Positions 16,233-26,491 of a stretch of DNA of 64,000 nt are shown here, piece by piece. The notes beneath the pieces were generated by a model. That model made no database searches and was not told the DNA's origin. It worked only from the letters and a program-made list of their open reading frames with translations. Made by a program: the position numbers and the translations under genes. Numbering within the stretch: the first letter of the stretch is position 1; each line of letters begins with the position of its first letter. Origin of the DNA: Shimia sagamensis (GTDB lineage Bacteria > Pseudomonadota > Alphaproteobacteria > Rhodobacterales > Rhodobacteraceae); NCBI RefSeq assembly GCF_900182745.1, contig NZ_FXTY01000004.1, forward strand, positions 186,001 through 250,000, in the 5' to 3' direction.

Positions 16233-18635
16233 ATGCAAGAGCCCCTCAACACATCTTATCCTGTGCTGCCGCTGCGCGACATTGTGGTATTCCCACATAT
16301 GATTGTGCCGCTGTTTGTTGGCCGGGAAAAGTCGGTCCGCGCGCTTGAAGAGGTGATGGCCGACGACAAGCAGATTCTGCTGTCCAGTCAGGTCGATCCT
16401 GCTGACGACGATCCAGATTTTGACGGCATCTATCGCACTGGCGTTTTGGCCAATGTGCTGCAGCTTTTGAAGCTGCCTGATGGCACCGTAAAAGTGCTGG
16501 TAGAAGGTCAGAGCCGTGTGACCATCACCGACTTTGTGGAAAACGACGATTACTTTGAAGCCTGTGCCGAACATCTGGACGAAATGCCGGGTGATGCCGC
16601 CACCATCGAAGCGCTGCTGCGCTCTGTTGGCGACGAATTCGAGCGCTATTCCAAAGTCAAAAAGAACATCCCAGAAGAAGCTCTGAGCGCGGTGGAAGAT
16701 GCCAGCGAGCCTGCGCGTCTGGCCGATCTTGTGGCTGGCCATCTGGGCATTGAGGTGAACGAGAAGCAAGAGCTTCTGGAAACCCTGTCCGTAAGCGAGC
16801 GCCTGGAGAAGGTCTACGGCCTGATGCAGGGCGAGATGAGCGTGCTGAAGGTCGAGAAGAAGATCAAGACGCGCGTGAAATCGCAAATGGAGAAGACTCA
16901 GCGCGAGTACTATTTGAATGAGCAGATGAAGGCCATTCAGAAAGAACTTGGCGACGGCGAAGAGGGCGAAGGTGAGATTGCCGAGCTCGAAGAAAAAATC
17001 GGCAAGACCAAGCTGTCCAAAGAGGCCAAGGAGAAGGCTGAGGGTGAGCTGAAGAAGCTCAAAAACATGAGCCCGATGTCCGCGGAAGCCACCGTTGTGC
17101 GCAACTATCTGGATTGGATGCTGTCCATTCCGTGGGGCAAACGTGGGCGCGTGAAGAAAGACCTGGGCAAGGCGCAAGAGGTTCTGGACACGGATCACTA
17201 TGGTCTGGAGAAGGTCAAAGAGCGCATTGTTGAGTACCTTGCGGTACAGCAGCGCTCCAGCAAGCTCAAAGGGCCAATCATGTGCCTTGTGGGCCCTCCT
17301 GGTGTGGGTAAAACCTCGCTGGGTAAGTCTGTGGCCAAAGCGACGGGTCGTGAATTCATTCGCATCAGCCTTGGCGGCGTGCGTGATGAAAGCGAGATCC
17401 GTGGTCACCGTCGGACGTACATTGGCTCTATGCCGGGTAAGATCATTCAGGCGCTGAAAAAAGCCAAAACCACCAACCCGCTGATCCTGCTCGATGAAAT
17501 CGACAAGATGGGTCAGGATTTCCGGGGTGATCCGGCGTCAGCCATGCTTGAGGTGCTTGACCCTGAGCAGAACAGCACCTTTGTGGATCACTATCTTGAG
17601 GTGGAATACGATCTGTCCAACGTGATGTTCCTGACCACAGCGAACTCCTACAACATGCCGGGGCCATTGCTGGACCGGATGGAGATCATTCCGCTGGCCG
17701 GGTACACCGAAGATGAGAAGCGCGAGATTGCGCGTCAGCACTTAATCGACAAGCAGGTCAAAAACCACGGTCTGAAGAAAGGTGAGTTCGAGGTATCGGA
17801 TGAAGCGCTTCAAGAGATTGTGCGCACCTATACCCGCGAGGCAGGTGTGCGGAACCTTGAGCGTGAGTTGGCCAAATTGACTCGGAAAGCAGTCACAAAG
17901 ATTGTGAAAGGCGAAGAAGAGGCTGTCTCGGTGACGCCAGAGAATCTGGATGATTTCCTGGGTGTGAAGAAGTTCCGCTACGGGCTTGCTGAGGACGAAA
18001 ATCAGGTGGGTGTTGTCACCGGTCTGGCTTGGACATCTGTTGGCGGTGATCTGCTGCACATCGAAGGCTTGAAGTTGCCTGGTAAAGGCCGCATGAAGAC
18101 CACCGGTAAGCTGGGCGATGTGATGAAGGAATCGATTGATGCTGCGTCTTCTTATGTGCGCTCGATCAGCCCAAAAATTGGTGTGAAGCCAACCGTCTTT
18201 GACAAGATCGACATCCACGTGCACGTGCCTGATGGCGCAACACCAAAAGATGGCCCATCCGCGGGTCTGGCGATGGTGACGTCAATTGTGTCTGTGCTGA
18301 CCGGGATTCCGGTGCGCAAAGACATTGCGATGACCGGTGAGGTGAGCTTGCGCGGTAATGCAATGCCAATTGGTGGCCTGAAAGAGAAACTGCTCGCGGC
18401 TTTGCGGGGCGGTATCAAGACGGTGCTGATCCCAGAAGAAAACGAAAAGGACCTCGCAGAGATCCCAGACAATGTGAAAGACGGGCTGGAAATTATCCCA
18501 GTCAAACATGTGTCTGAGGTGTTGAAGCTGGCACTGACCGAAGAGCCTGAAGCGATTGAGTGGGACGAAGCTGCGGAAGAAGCGGCGGCTGCGAAGCTCA
18601 AGAAAGAAGAGGCAGCGGGCGCGACTGCGCACTGA
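16233..18635 (+). CDS. lon: ATP-dependent protease Lon
   Basis: An 800-residue cytoplasmic protease that degrades misfolded and selected regulatory proteins. Domain order: N-terminal substrate-binding domain (from YPVLPLRDIVVFPHM), coiled coil (about 190-290), AAA+ module with Walker A GPPGVGKTSLGKS (about 353-365) and Walker B ILLDEIDKMG, then the protease domain with Ser676 in PKDGPSAG and the catalytic lysine in the GGLKEKLLAA segment. The ATG at 16233 has AAGGA upstream; a TTG seven codons earlier is less likely. A heat-shock-type promoter lies upstream and a strong terminator follows. Confidence 0.98.
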   Translation: MQEPLNTSYPVLPLRDIVVFPHMIVPLFVGREKSVRALEEVMADDKQILLSSQVDPADDDPDFDGIYRTGVLANVLQLLKLPDGTVKVLVEGQSRVTITDFVENDDYFEACAEHLDEMPGDAATIEALLRSVGDEFERYSKVKKNIPEEALSAVEDASEPARLADLVAGHLGIEVNEKQELLETLSVSERLEKVYGLMQGEMSVLKVEKKIKTRVKSQMEKTQREYYLNEQMKAIQKELGDGEEGEGEIAELEEKIGKTKLSKEAKEKAEGELKKLKNMSPMSAEATVVRNYLDWMLSIPWGKRGRVKKDLGKAQEVLDTDHYGLEKVKERIVEYLAVQQRSSKLKGPIMCLVGPPGVGKTSLGKSVAKATGREFIRISLGGVRDESEIRGHRRTYIGSMPGKIIQALKKAKTTNPLILLDEIDKMGQDFRGDPASAMLEVLDPEQNSTFVDHYLEVEYDLSNVMFLTTANSYNMPGPLLDRMEIIPLAGYTEDEKREIARQHLIDKQVKNHGLKKGEFEVSDEALQEIVRTYTREAGVRNLERELAKLTRKAVTKIVKGEEEAVSVTPENLDDFLGVKKFRYGLAEDENQVGVVTGLAWTSVGGDLLHIEGLKLPGKGRMKTTGKLGDVMKESIDAASSYVRSISPKIGVKPTVFDKIDIHVHVPDGATPKDGPSAGLAMVTSIVSVLTGIPVRKDIAMTGEVSLRGNAMPIGGLKEKLLAALRGGIKTVLIPEENEKDLAEIPDNVKDGLEIIPVKHVSEVLKLALTEEPEAIEWDEAAEEAAAAKLKKEEAAGATAH

Positions 18636-18657
18636 GTGTTTCTAGGTTGAGGATAGG

Positions 18658-18688
18658 AAGGCGCGTCGAGAGATCGGCGCGCCTTTTT
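18658..18688 (+). terminator. Intrinsic terminator after lon
   Basis: AAGGCGCG (18658-18665) pairs with CGCGCCTT (18678-18685) and is followed by a T run. It separates lon from the convergent SDR gene. Confidence 0.88.
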
Positions 18689-18696
18689 GTTTGAGT

Positions 18697-19464
18697 TCAG
18701 ACTGGGGGCAATCCAAGTACGGCGCGGCCTTCGTTGGTTTTTAGCGAAAAATCCTGTCCGGCGTAGGTCTTCCCCTCCGGGCCGCAGAGGTAGGCGATGG
18801 CCTGCGCAACCCACTCCGCGGGGATGTGCGTGTCAGGGGGCAGCTGGCTGACTGGATTGATGCCTGACGCTTTGATGGTGGCCATCATGTCGGTGGCGAC
18901 GGTGCCGGGGCTGAGGCCGACTACGGTCACGCCAGCTTCTGCGTTTTCTTTGTGTGCGATTCCGGTGAGGCGCACCAACGCGGCTTTGGAGGCGCAGTAG
19001 TGGGACCAGCCTTCGAGAAAGGAATTGGCGGCGCCAGACGAGATGTTGATGATGGTGCCTGCGCCTTGGGTGCGCATAATGGGCAGGGCGTAACGCAGCC
19101 CGTGATAGACGCCCTTGACGTTCACATCGATAACTTTGGACCATGCGGCCGGGTCACTGTCAGCCAGGGTCGTGATCGGATCGATCAGACCGGCGTTGTT
19201 GACCAGTACATCAAGGCTGCCGAAGTTGTCGGCTGCGGTGGTGATCAGGTGTTGAACAGCGGTAGCGTCGGCCACATCACAAGGGAGCGCGAGGGCTGAG
19301 AGGCCGTTGTCGCGCAGTTCTTGGGCCAGGTGAGCGACGGTGTTTTCGGACCGCGCGGCGAGAACAACATTGGCGCCTTGCGCCGCAAGGTGGCGGGCGG
19401 TGGTCGCGCCAATGCCGCGGCTGGCACCGGTGATGATGGCGGTTTTTCCAGTCAGGTTGGTCAT
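18697..19464 (-). CDS. Short-chain dehydrogenase/reductase
   Basis: A 255-residue NAD(P)-dependent oxidoreductase of the classical SDR fold. The cofactor motif is TGASRGIGATTA near residue 14, followed by NNAG in DVLVNNAGL; the catalytic serine is in NISSGAAN and the Tyr-Lys pair in HYCASKAAL. The AARSE segment after strand two suggests NADP preference. The substrate is unknown. It is divergent from a LysR gene 90 bases away, which probably controls it. Confidence 0.92.
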   Translation of the reverse strand: MTNLTGKTAIITGASRGIGATTARHLAAQGANVVLAARSENTVAHLAQELRDNGLSALALPCDVADATAVQHLITTAADNFGSLDVLVNNAGLIDPITTLADSDPAAWSKVIDVNVKGVYHGLRYALPIMRTQGAGTIINISSGAANSFLEGWSHYCASKAALVRLTGIAHKENAEAGVTVVGLSPGTVATDMMATIKASGINPVSQLPPDTHIPAEWVAQAIAYLCGPEGKTYAGQDFSLKTNEGRAVLGLPPV

Positions 19465-19554
19465 TGAGGTCTCCTTCTATGCAAACGGAATAGGCCGTGG
19501 GGAGACTGCCAGAAATGACTGGATTGACAGGTATGTCGTGCGTATTTTGCATGA

Positions 19555-20451
19555 ATGGACGTGAGAGATTTGAATTTAGCGCTGTTGGTGCAAGCGCAGG
19601 GCAGTATCGCCGGCGCTGCGCGGGTGTTGGACTTGGACCCCTCGTCGGTGTCGCGCAGCTTATCAGCCTTGGAGGCCGAGCTAGGCGTGCGGCTGTTTCA
19701 TCGGACAACGCGAAAACTGTCGACGACGGAAGAAGGTGCAGCTTTTTTGCGGCGGGTGGGGCCATTGGTGGAAGAGATGCAAGCAGCAGCGCAGGACGCG
19801 GTGGGCACGCGGCAGCAGCCTACTGGTACCTTGCGGATGACGGCGTCTGTGGCCTTCGCGAGTCAGAAGATAGTGCCGGTTTTGCCTGCGTTTGCGGAGC
19901 GGTATCCGGAGATTTCCGTTGAGGTGATCAGCAGTGATGCCAATTTGGATTTGGTGGAGCAGGGAATCGATTTGGCGGTGCGGTTGGCGCCTGCACCGAA
20001 AGGGGATTTGGTGTGTTCGAAGCTTATGACAACGCGCTATCACTTGGTGGCAAGCCCAGCCTACTTAGAGCGTCGGGGAGCTGTAGAGACGCTCAACGAT
20101 CTGTGTGACCATGACTGTTTGCGCTATGCGTTGCCGGGGATCAGCAATGTGTGGCGGTTTCGGGGGACGGGCACTACGTCTTTAGATGTAAACGTGACTG
20201 GGCGGCATAAATTCTCCAATGCGCTGGCGCTTTTGGAGGCAGCGCGACAGGGGTTAGGGGTGGCCTTGTTGGCGGATTGGTTGGTCACACAGGATTTGGC
20301 TGACGGGCGATTGATCGAGCTGTGTATGGACCATATCGGCACAATGACCGAGTTTGAGACAGCAGCGTACTTGCTATTTCCGAACCGTTCCTACCTGCCA
20401 GAGAAAACCCGAGTCATGATCGAGTTTTTGAAAGAGAGTTTTGGCGCATAG
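19555..20451 (+). CDS. LysR family transcriptional regulator
   Basis: 298 residues: an N-terminal helix-turn-helix (AQGSIAGAARVLDLDPSSVSRSLSALE over about residues 15-41) and a LysR substrate-binding domain from about residue 90 (GTLRMTASVAFASQKIVP). The domain resembles the AaeR/DsdC-like group that often sits beside oxidoreductase genes. It is transcribed divergently from the SDR gene, the usual arrangement for a LysR activator and its target. A terminator shared with the nrdJ transcript follows. Confidence 0.92.
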   Translation: MDVRDLNLALLVQAQGSIAGAARVLDLDPSSVSRSLSALEAELGVRLFHRTTRKLSTTEEGAAFLRRVGPLVEEMQAAAQDAVGTRQQPTGTLRMTASVAFASQKIVPVLPAFAERYPEISVEVISSDANLDLVEQGIDLAVRLAPAPKGDLVCSKLMTTRYHLVASPAYLERRGAVETLNDLCDHDCLRYALPGISNVWRFRGTGTTSLDVNVTGRHKFSNALALLEAARQGLGVALLADWLVTQDLADGRLIELCMDHIGTMTEFETAAYLLFPNRSYLPEKTRVMIEFLKESFGA

Positions 20452-20454
20452 GGC

Positions 20455-20482
20455 AAAAAAATGGGGGGTCAAAAGACCCCCC
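20455..20482. terminator. Bidirectional terminator between lysR and nrdJ operon
   Basis: GGGGGGTC (20463-20470) and GACCCCCC (20475-20482) form an eight-base stem with an AAAA loop. On the minus strand the stem is followed by seven T, making it a strong terminator for the nrdJ transcript. The 186 bases from here to 20668 contain further GC-rich hairpins (for example GGGGGCC/GGCCCCC near 20613-20630) but no gene I can support. Confidence 0.85.
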
Positions 20483-20668
20483 AGTTTCGCCATTCAGGCT
20501 CACTCTATAATTACCGCTCGATGTTTTTTGCCTGCGGCCTGAATGTCGTCGGAGCGAGCGCACCCGCTCCGTGGAACGCCACTGCCTAATCTTAGGGACG
20601 GCAGCGGAGTATGTCGTCGGGGGCCGAGGCCCCCTACCCAGGTCCCCCCGGGATCTTGTCATTACCGA

Positions 20669-20866
20669 TCAGGAGCTTTTGCGTGACGCAAAGAGCGCGT
20701 GTTCGGCGTAATCGTCGTTGGCCGCCTGCGGGGCAGGGGCGCTTTTGTCTGCGTCGCCACGCACCTTGCGGGCCCAGTCTCCGCTGATGCGGATGGTGCC
20801 CACCAGCGTGTCATTGGCGGTTTGGCTTTGATCGTCGTTAGACGGAAGGCTTCTGCTCTTCGTCAC
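20669..20866 (-). CDS. Small hypothetical protein downstream of nrdJ
   Basis: A polar protein of about 65 residues, lysine- and serine-rich at its start and with a PAPQAANDDYAEHALF segment near its end. No family is recognised. It begins directly after nrdJ. AAGGAG overlaps the nrdJ stop; the ATG at 20872 touches this site with no spacer, whereas a GTG two codons later (20866) has six bases, so the GTG is preferred. The central IRISGDWARKVR segment looks like a conserved core. Co-transcription suggests a link to ribonucleotide reduction, but this is inference. Confidence 0.65.
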   Translation of the reverse strand: MTKSRSLPSNDDQSQTANDTLVGTIRISGDWARKVRGDADKSAPAPQAANDDYAEHALFASRKSS

Positions 20867-20876
20867 AGTCATCTCC

Positions 20877-23800
20877 TTAGCTACAGCCCGAGGTGGCGCC
20901 GCAGGTGTTGCATTTCATACAGGTGCCGTTGCGCACCAAAGTGTAGTTGCCGCAGTCACCACAAGGATCGCCCTCGTAGCCTTGCATTTTGGCTTTGGCG
21001 CGCTCGTTCATCGGTGGTGAGACCGCTGTGACGGAGGCGCTAGGTGCCATGTCTGATACGGCCGCGCCAGTGGTTTCCGGCACCAAAGTTGTCAGATTTT
21101 TGACAGCATCGGAGTTATCCACAGAAATGTTGCCGCCGCCGTTCAAAACCACCAGTTCTTGGGGCAGGCGTTTACGCAGATACCCGGTGGAGGAGATCTG
21201 TTTTAGAACCTCAAGCGAACGAGAGGCGGCGGTGTCAGACAGCTCGGATACGTTGGACACGCCTTCTTCCTCGCCACGTCCAACATCGTCAAACGTGGTG
21301 CCTTCTGGCTTGATATGCGCAAGGTCGGTACGGTCGAGGTAAGACACGGCCAATTCGCGGAAAATATAGTCGAGGATCGAGGTGGCGTTTTTGATGCTGT
21401 CGTTGCCCTGCACCATGCCCGCGGGCTCAAACTTGGTGAAGGTGAAGGCGTCGACAAATTCTTCGAGCGGCACGCCGTATTGCAGCCCTACTGAGACGGC
21501 AATGGCGAAGTTGTTCATCATCGCGCGAAAGCCAGCACCTTCCTTGTGCATGTCGATGAAGATTTCACCCAAGGAGCCGTCCGAGTATTCGCCGGTGCGC
21601 AGGTAGACCTTGTGGCCGCCCACAACAGCTTTTTGGGTGTAGCCTTTGCGGCGCTCCGGCATTTTCTCGCGACCACGGGCCACTTCTTTGACAATGATTT
21701 TCTCGACGATCTTCTCGGCCAATACCTGCGCCTTTTCGGTCATGGACCCAGATTCGAGCACTTCGGCGGCGTCTTCGTCGTCCTCTACCAGTGCAGCAGC
21801 CAGAGGTTGGGACAGTTTGGAGCCATCACGGTAGAGCGCGTTGGCTTTGATGCCGAGCGACCAAGAGAGCTCATAGGCGTTTTGGCAATCCTCGATGGTG
21901 GCATCATTGGGCATGTTGATTGTTTTGGAGATCGCGCCGGAGATGAAGGACTGCGCGGCGGCCATCATGGTGATGTGGCTGTCCACAGACAGGTAGCGTT
22001 TGCCTTTTTTGCCGCACGGGTTGGCACAGTCAAAGATGTGATAATGTTCTTCCTTGAGGTGTGGCGCACCTTCCAAGGTCATGGTGCCGCAGACATGGTC
22101 GTTGGCGAGATCGATGTCAGCTTTGGTGTAGCCCAAGTGGCCAAGCAATTCGAAGGCTGGATCATTGAGCTTCTCTGACGGAATGCCCAAAACATTGGTG
22201 CAGAACTCTTCGCCTAGGGTCCATTGGTTGAACACAAAGCGGATGTCGAAGGCAGAGCCAAGTGCAGCCTCGATTTTCTCGATTTCGTTGGTGGTGAAAC
22301 CGTGACCAATCAGGGACGTGTGGTTGATGCCCGGCGCGTTGCCGATGGTGCCATGACCCACTGCGTAAGACACAATCTCTTCGATCTGAGCGGAGGAATA
22401 GCCGAGGCCTTCAAGCGCTGCAGGAACGGAGCGGTTGATGATTTTGAAGTAGCCACCGCCGGCGAGCTTTTTGAACTTCACCAGCGCAAAGTCCGGCTCA
22501 ATCCCTGTGGTGTCACAATCCATCACCAGACCAATGGTGCCGGTTGGAGCAATCACCGAGGTCTGTGCGTTGCGGTAACCGTTTTTCTCACCCAGCTCGA
22601 GGGCTTCGTCCCATGCGGATTTGGCCAGCTCAACCAGCATTTGGTCGGGGCAGTTTTCTGCGTCCAGTGGCACTGGTTTGACTGCGAGACCTTCGTAACC
22701 GGAAGTCAGGCCTTGAGCGGCACGGCGGTGATTGCGGATCACGCGCAGCATGTGTTGGCTGTTGCGGGCGTAGCCGTCAAAGGCGCCCAGTTCGCCAGCC
22801 ATTTCAGCGGAGGTGGCATAAGCCACGCCGGTCATCAATGCGGTGAGAGTTCCACCAAGGGCGCGGCCTTCTACAGAGTTGTAGCCGTGTCCCATGGTCA
22901 TCAGCAGCCCACCGATGTTGGCGTATCCGAGACCCAACGTGCGGAAATCATAGCTGCGTTGGGCAATTTCTTTGGATGGGAACTGCGCCATGGTGACGGA
23001 GATTTCCAGCGTCACGGTCCAAAGACGTGTCGCGTGCATGTAATCTTCGGCCTGGAATTCACCGTCTTTCAGGAAGGACAGCAGATTCATGGAAGCGAGG
23101 TTACAAGCGGTGTCGTCGAGGAACATGTACTCGGAACACGGGTTGGACCCACGGATTTCACCGTCTTCCGGGCAGGTGTGCCAGGCGTTGACCGTGTCGT
23201 GGTACTGAATGCCTGGATCGGCGCAGGCCCAGGCGGCGTGGCCGACATCTTCCCAAAGATCACGGGCTTTGATGGTTTTGGCCACTTTGCCGTCGGTGCG
23301 GCGGATCAGCTCCCAATCGTCGTCATTCTCAACGGCCTTCAAAAAGGCGTCCGTGACGCGGATCGAGTTGTTGGAGTTTTGGCCTGAGACAGATGCGTAA
23401 GCCTCCGAATCCCAGTCGGTGTCGTAAGTTGGGAACTCGATACTGGCGTAGCCCTGTTTGGCATAGTCCAGCACGCGCTTAATGTAAGTCTCTGGGATCA
23501 TGACCTTTTTGGCGTCGCGGATCGCGGACTTCAGGCCGTCGTTGGTTTTGGCGTCGTAGGCGTCTGCCTCAGCACCGTCCCAAGCTTTAATGGCGGCAAA
23601 AATGCCGTTGAGCTTTTGCTCGTGCATCTTGGAGCCGGCCACGATGGACGCAACCTTCTGCTCCTCTTTGACCTTCCAGTTGATGTATTCTTCGATGTCC
23701 GGGTGGTCTGCGTCAACAATCACCATCTTGGCGGCGCGACGGGTGGTGCCGCCAGATTTGATGGCACCCGCGGCGCGGTCGCCAATTTTCAGGAAGCCCA

Positions 23801-24542
23801 TGAGGCCGGAGGATTTGCCGCCACCTGAGAGAGATTCGCCATCAGCTCGCAGCGAGCTGAAGTTGGTGCCGGTGCCGGAGCCGTATTTGAACAGGCGGGC
23901 TTCGCGGACCCAAAGATCCATGATGCCGCCGTCACCCACCAGATCATCGGCCACGGACTGAATGAAGCAGGCGTGGGGTTGTGGGTGTTCGTACGCGGAT
24001 TTTGACTTGGTCAGTTTGCCACTTTTGTAGTCGACATAGTAGTGCCCCTGTGATGGTCCATCGATGCCATAGGCCCAGTGCAGGCCAGTATTGAACCATT
24101 GTGGCGAGTTGGGTGCGGCGCGCTGGGTCGCCAGCATGTAGCGCATTTCGTCAAAATAGGCGCGGGCGTCATCTTCAGAAGAGAAATAGCCGCCTTTCCA
24201 GCCCCAATAGGTCCAGGCCCCGGCGAGACGGTCAAACACCTGTTTGGCGCTGATCTCGCTGCCGATGGCCACGTCATCATTGGCAGGGACCGAGCGCCAC
24301 AGGAATTCCGGGACGCCTTTTTCACGTACTTTGCGCAGCTTGGCAGGCACCCCAGCTTTGCGGAAGTATTTTTGGGCAATCACATCAGAGGCAACCTGAG
24401 ACCAAGTGGACGGGACTTCGATGTCAGCAAGGTGGAAGACAACGGTGCCGTCCGGATTGCGAATTTCAGATTCGGTGGTCACAAAATCCAGATCAGCGTA
24501 AGCGTCTTGTCCGGTCTTGGTGAAGCGTCGTTGAATCTTCAT
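20877..24542 (-). CDS. nrdJ: Adenosylcobalamin-dependent (class II) ribonucleotide reductase
   Basis: Makes deoxyribonucleotides with or without oxygen, using coenzyme B12 to form the radical. About 1221 residues. The substrate site includes the [21 protein letters not shown] region, with radical-site residues in NPCSE and the [21 protein letters not shown] segment. The C-terminus carries [21 protein letters not shown] (split), a four-Cys zinc-ribbon-like tail, and ends in a GCS stretch likely serving as the redox-active thiol arm. The start giving [15 protein letters not shown] matches the family; an ATG three codons earlier (24551) is also possible. No class I or III reductase gene is in this window. 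Confidence 0.97.
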   Translation of the reverse strand: MKIQRRFTKTGQDAYADLDFVTTESEIRNPDGTVVFHLADIEVPSTWSQVASDVIAQKYFRKAGVPAKLRKVREKGVPEFLWRSVPANDDVAIGSEISAKQVFDRLAGAWTYWGWKGGYFSSEDDARAYFDEMRYMLATQRAAPNSPQWFNTGLHWAYGIDGPSQGHYYVDYKSGKLTKSKSAYEHPQPHACFIQSVADDLVGDGGIMDLWVREARLFKYGSGTGTNFSSLRADGESLSGGGKSSGLMGFLKIGDRAAGAIKSGGTTRRAAKMVIVDADHPDIEEYINWKVKEEQKVASIVAGSKMHEQKLNGIFAAIKAWDGAEADAYDAKTNDGLKSAIRDAKKVMIPETYIKRVLDYAKQGYASIEFPTYDTDWDSEAYASVSGQNSNNSIRVTDAFLKAVENDDDWELIRRTDGKVAKTIKARDLWEDVGHAAWACADPGIQYHDTVNAWHTCPEDGEIRGSNPCSEYMFLDDTACNLASMNLLSFLKDGEFQAEDYMHATRLWTVTLEISVTMAQFPSKEIAQRSYDFRTLGLGYANIGGLLMTMGHGYNSVEGRALGGTLTALMTGVAYATSAEMAGELGAFDGYARNSQHMLRVIRNHRRAAQGLTSGYEGLAVKPVPLDAENCPDQMLVELAKSAWDEALELGEKNGYRNAQTSVIAPTGTIGLVMDCDTTGIEPDFALVKFKKLAGGGYFKIINRSVPAALEGLGYSSAQIEEIVSYAVGHGTIGNAPGINHTSLIGHGFTTNEIEKIEAALGSAFDIRFVFNQWTLGEEFCTNVLGIPSEKLNDPAFELLGHLGYTKADIDLANDHVCGTMTLEGAPHLKEEHYHIFDCANPCGKKGKRYLSVDSHITMMAAAQSFISGAISKTINMPNDATIEDCQNAYELSWSLGIKANALYRDGSKLSQPLAAALVEDDEDAAEVLESGSMTEKAQVLAEKIVEKIIVKEVARGREKMPERRKGYTQKAVVGGHKVYLRTGEYSDGSLGEIFIDMHKEGAGFRAMMNNFAIAVSVGLQYGVPLEEFVDAFTFTKFEPAGMVQGNDSIKNATSILDYIFRELAVSYLDRTDLAHIKPEGTTFDDVGRGEEEGVSNVSELSDTAASRSLEVLKQISSTGYLRKRLPQELVVLNGGGNISVDNSDAVKNLTTLVPETTGAAVSDMAPSASVTAVSPPMNERAKAKMQGYEGDPCGDCGNYTLVRNGTCMKCNTCGATSGCS

Positions 24543-24736
24543 GCCTGTCATCGTCCCCAATGCCAAAGTGTCTCATGGTGCACGTTCTGTGCGGTTTGCG
24601 GTGCTGCCATTTTGAACCCTTGGAGCGATGGGCGGACCAGCAGGCAAAGGGATACCGAGGCGCAAACGCGCTGCGTTTGTCGCTGACTCAGGCCCAAAGG
24701 GGCATTTGACAGAGTTTGTCCCTGCTACCTTGGTCG

Positions 24737-24752
24737 CCACTATATCTAGTGG
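24737..24752 (-). promoter_or_regulatory. NrdR box upstream of nrdJ
   Basis: CCACTATATCTAGTGG is a near-perfect palindrome and matches the NrdR repressor consensus (acaCwAtATaTwGtgt). NrdR senses ATP/dATP through its ATP-cone and represses ribonucleotide reductase genes. The site is about 195 bases upstream of the nrdJ start. A second box, usual about 31 bases away, is not obvious. Confidence 0.75.
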
Positions 24753-25072
24753 GTTTTCTCGGCTGCTGCCACAAACTGGCGTATCGGCCCCTAAAGGGTC
24801 AACGGATTTATTTACCAAAAATCAGGATTTTTCCTGTTGACGGAAAGGGGGCGGCGGCGACTCGCCTAAAGGCTGCGATTCCTCCACAGGGGCGTTTAGA
24901 GACCGTTAATATTGGTTAATTCCTCTAAACGTTTGAAAAAAGGCGTTTCTGCTTTGGGGCGAGGGCAGGGGAGGGAGTTATCCACAATATTTAGCAGCGT
25001 GCAGACATTTCTGTGGAAAATGTTGGGGGAGATTGATGTGCATCTTTTGCAACGGTGATCATCAAATACAAC

Positions 25073-25106
25073 AATGGGGCGAATCGCGCCCTGCGATCGC
25101 CCCATT
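25073..25106 (-). terminator. Hairpin after phaZ
   Basis: AATGGGGCGA (25073-25082) pairs perfectly with TCGCCCCATT (25097-25106). On the minus strand it lies 29 bases beyond the phaZ stop and is followed by a T-rich but interrupted stretch, so it is a probable, perhaps weak, terminator. Confidence 0.6.
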
Positions 25107-25134
25107 TGTGTGCGGAGGTTGCGGATCTGCTGGT

Positions 25135-26418
25135 TTAGGCCGCGGTGTTTTTGTTTGCGGCCTTGCGCGGCGCGGTTTTTTGGGGCGCCTTTGCGTTGGC
25201 GTCGATGAATTCCAGCACCAGCGGGCGGATGTTGTTGCGCCAGCTTTTGCCCGCGAAAATGCCGTAGTGACCTGCGCCTAGTTCAACGTGGCTGGCTTTT
25301 TTGCTGTCAGGCAGGCCGGTGCAGAGATCCAGTGCGGCGATACATTGGCCTGGTGCGGTGATGTCGTCTTTGGCACCTTCGACGGATTTCACTGCCACGG
25401 TGGTGATTTTGCCGATATCAACCTTGCGGCCCGCAACTACAAATTCGTTGTTGGCGATTTCACCGTTTTTGAACAGACGTTCCACGGTGGAGAGGTAGAA
25501 TTCCGCAGTCATATCCATTACGGCCAAATATTCGTCATAGAATCGGTTGTGCGCGTCGTGATCGGAGGCTTCGCCCCGGGATACACGCATGATCTGGTCG
25601 TTAAACGCCTTTGAGTGACGTTCCCCGTTCATCGACATGAAGGACGAAAGCTGCAACAGGCCGGGGTAGACCATGCGTCCGACGCCCGGGTGTTTGAAGC
25701 CAACCCGCTGGATCATGGTTTCTTCAAGCTGCCCCATGGTGACGCGGTGGCCAAAGTCGGTGACCTCAGTTGCGGCGGCGTTTGGATCAATTGGGCCGCC
25801 GATCAGAGTGAGGGAGCGCGGCTGGGCTTCGGGATCTTCCTCGGCCAAATAGGCGGTGGCAGCCAATGTGAGCGGGGCAGGCTGGCACACGGCGATCACA
25901 TGGGTGTCGGGGCCAAGTTCCTTCATAAAATCAACAAGGTAGAGGGTGTAATCTTCCACATCAAACTTGCCTTCGGACACAGGGATGTCACGCGCGTTAT
26001 GCCAATCGGTGATGTAGACTTCGCAATCGGCAATCAGGCTTTTCACGGTGGAGCGCAACAGGGTGGCGTAGTGACCGGACATCGGAGCAACCAGCATAAC
26101 CTTGCGCTTCATTGGCTTGCGGCCGGACACTTCAAAATGGATCAAATCGCCAAAGGGACGTTCGATCACGGTGTTGATGTTGACGATGTGGTCTTTGCCA
26201 TCTTCGCAGGTGAAGCTGTCGATACCCCAATCGGGCTTCACAACCATGCGTTGGAAGGCGCGTTCGGTGACTTCGCCCCAAGCCGCCATCCACTGCAATC
26301 CCGGGTTAGGGACCAATGCGAAGGCCGGGTATGACGCCATGGCGCTGGCGGTCGCGCCCAACCATTGGTTGGTGTTCCGCATTGTTTCCATCAGGTCGTA
26401 CGTGGCCATGTATCGCAT
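25135..26418 (-). CDS. phaZ: Intracellular poly(3-hydroxybutyrate) depolymerase
   Basis: Degrades stored PHB granules to 3-hydroxybutyrate units. The 427-residue protein has an alpha/beta-hydrolase core; the lipase-like box has cysteine as nucleophile (VIAVCQPAP, about residue 178), typical of intracellular PhaZ. The C-terminal histidine is in ELGAGHYGIFAG, the usual end motif, followed by a Lys/Ala-rich tail. The start at 26418 (MRYMATYDLMETMR) has AGGACGAAG upstream. It is divergent from phaC, with a PhaR operator between them. Confidence 0.95.
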   Translation of the reverse strand: MRYMATYDLMETMRNTNQWLGATASAMASYPAFALVPNPGLQWMAAWGEVTERAFQRMVVKPDWGIDSFTCEDGKDHIVNINTVIERPFGDLIHFEVSGRKPMKRKVMLVAPMSGHYATLLRSTVKSLIADCEVYITDWHNARDIPVSEGKFDVEDYTLYLVDFMKELGPDTHVIAVCQPAPLTLAATAYLAEEDPEAQPRSLTLIGGPIDPNAAATEVTDFGHRVTMGQLEETMIQRVGFKHPGVGRMVYPGLLQLSSFMSMNGERHSKAFNDQIMRVSRGEASDHDAHNRFYDEYLAVMDMTAEFYLSTVERLFKNGEIANNEFVVAGRKVDIGKITTVAVKSVEGAKDDITAPGQCIAALDLCTGLPDSKKASHVELGAGHYGIFAGKSWRNNIRPLVLEFIDANAKAPQKTAPRKAANKNTAA

Positions 26419-26491
26419 GTGCTTCGTCCTATCGTTTGGGGTATGCACCCTGTGTTTTCCCCAGTAATATTGAGGGGGCGCTTGGTTAATG

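Larger units (their letters stand above)
24543..25134. other. 590-base intergenic region between phaZ and nrdJ
   Basis: No credible gene. On the minus strand it runs from the phaZ stop to the nrdJ start. It contains a phaZ terminator-like hairpin (25073-25106), a perfect DnaA-box sequence TTATCCACA (24978-24986), a second weaker one (TTTTCCACA, minus strand, 25012-25020), a 9-bp inverted repeat CGTTTAGAG/CTCTAAACG (24893-24901 and 24923-24931) enclosing TTAA-N6-TTAA, and an NrdR box (24737-24752). I saw no cobalamin riboswitch. Confidence 0.6.

Noticed and set aside
20414-20662. 82-codon minus-strand ORF after the nrdJ operon
   Set aside because: It crosses the strong terminator and GC-rich hairpins, has Arg/Ser/Pro-rich composition and no ribosome site.
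24978-25020. Possible replication origin (DnaA boxes)
   Set aside because: Only one perfect and one weak box, no AT-rich unwinding stretch and none of the usual origin neighbours.
24543-25134. Cobalamin riboswitch upstream of nrdJ
   Set aside because: No B12-box-like conserved core was seen on the minus strand; an NrdR box is present instead.
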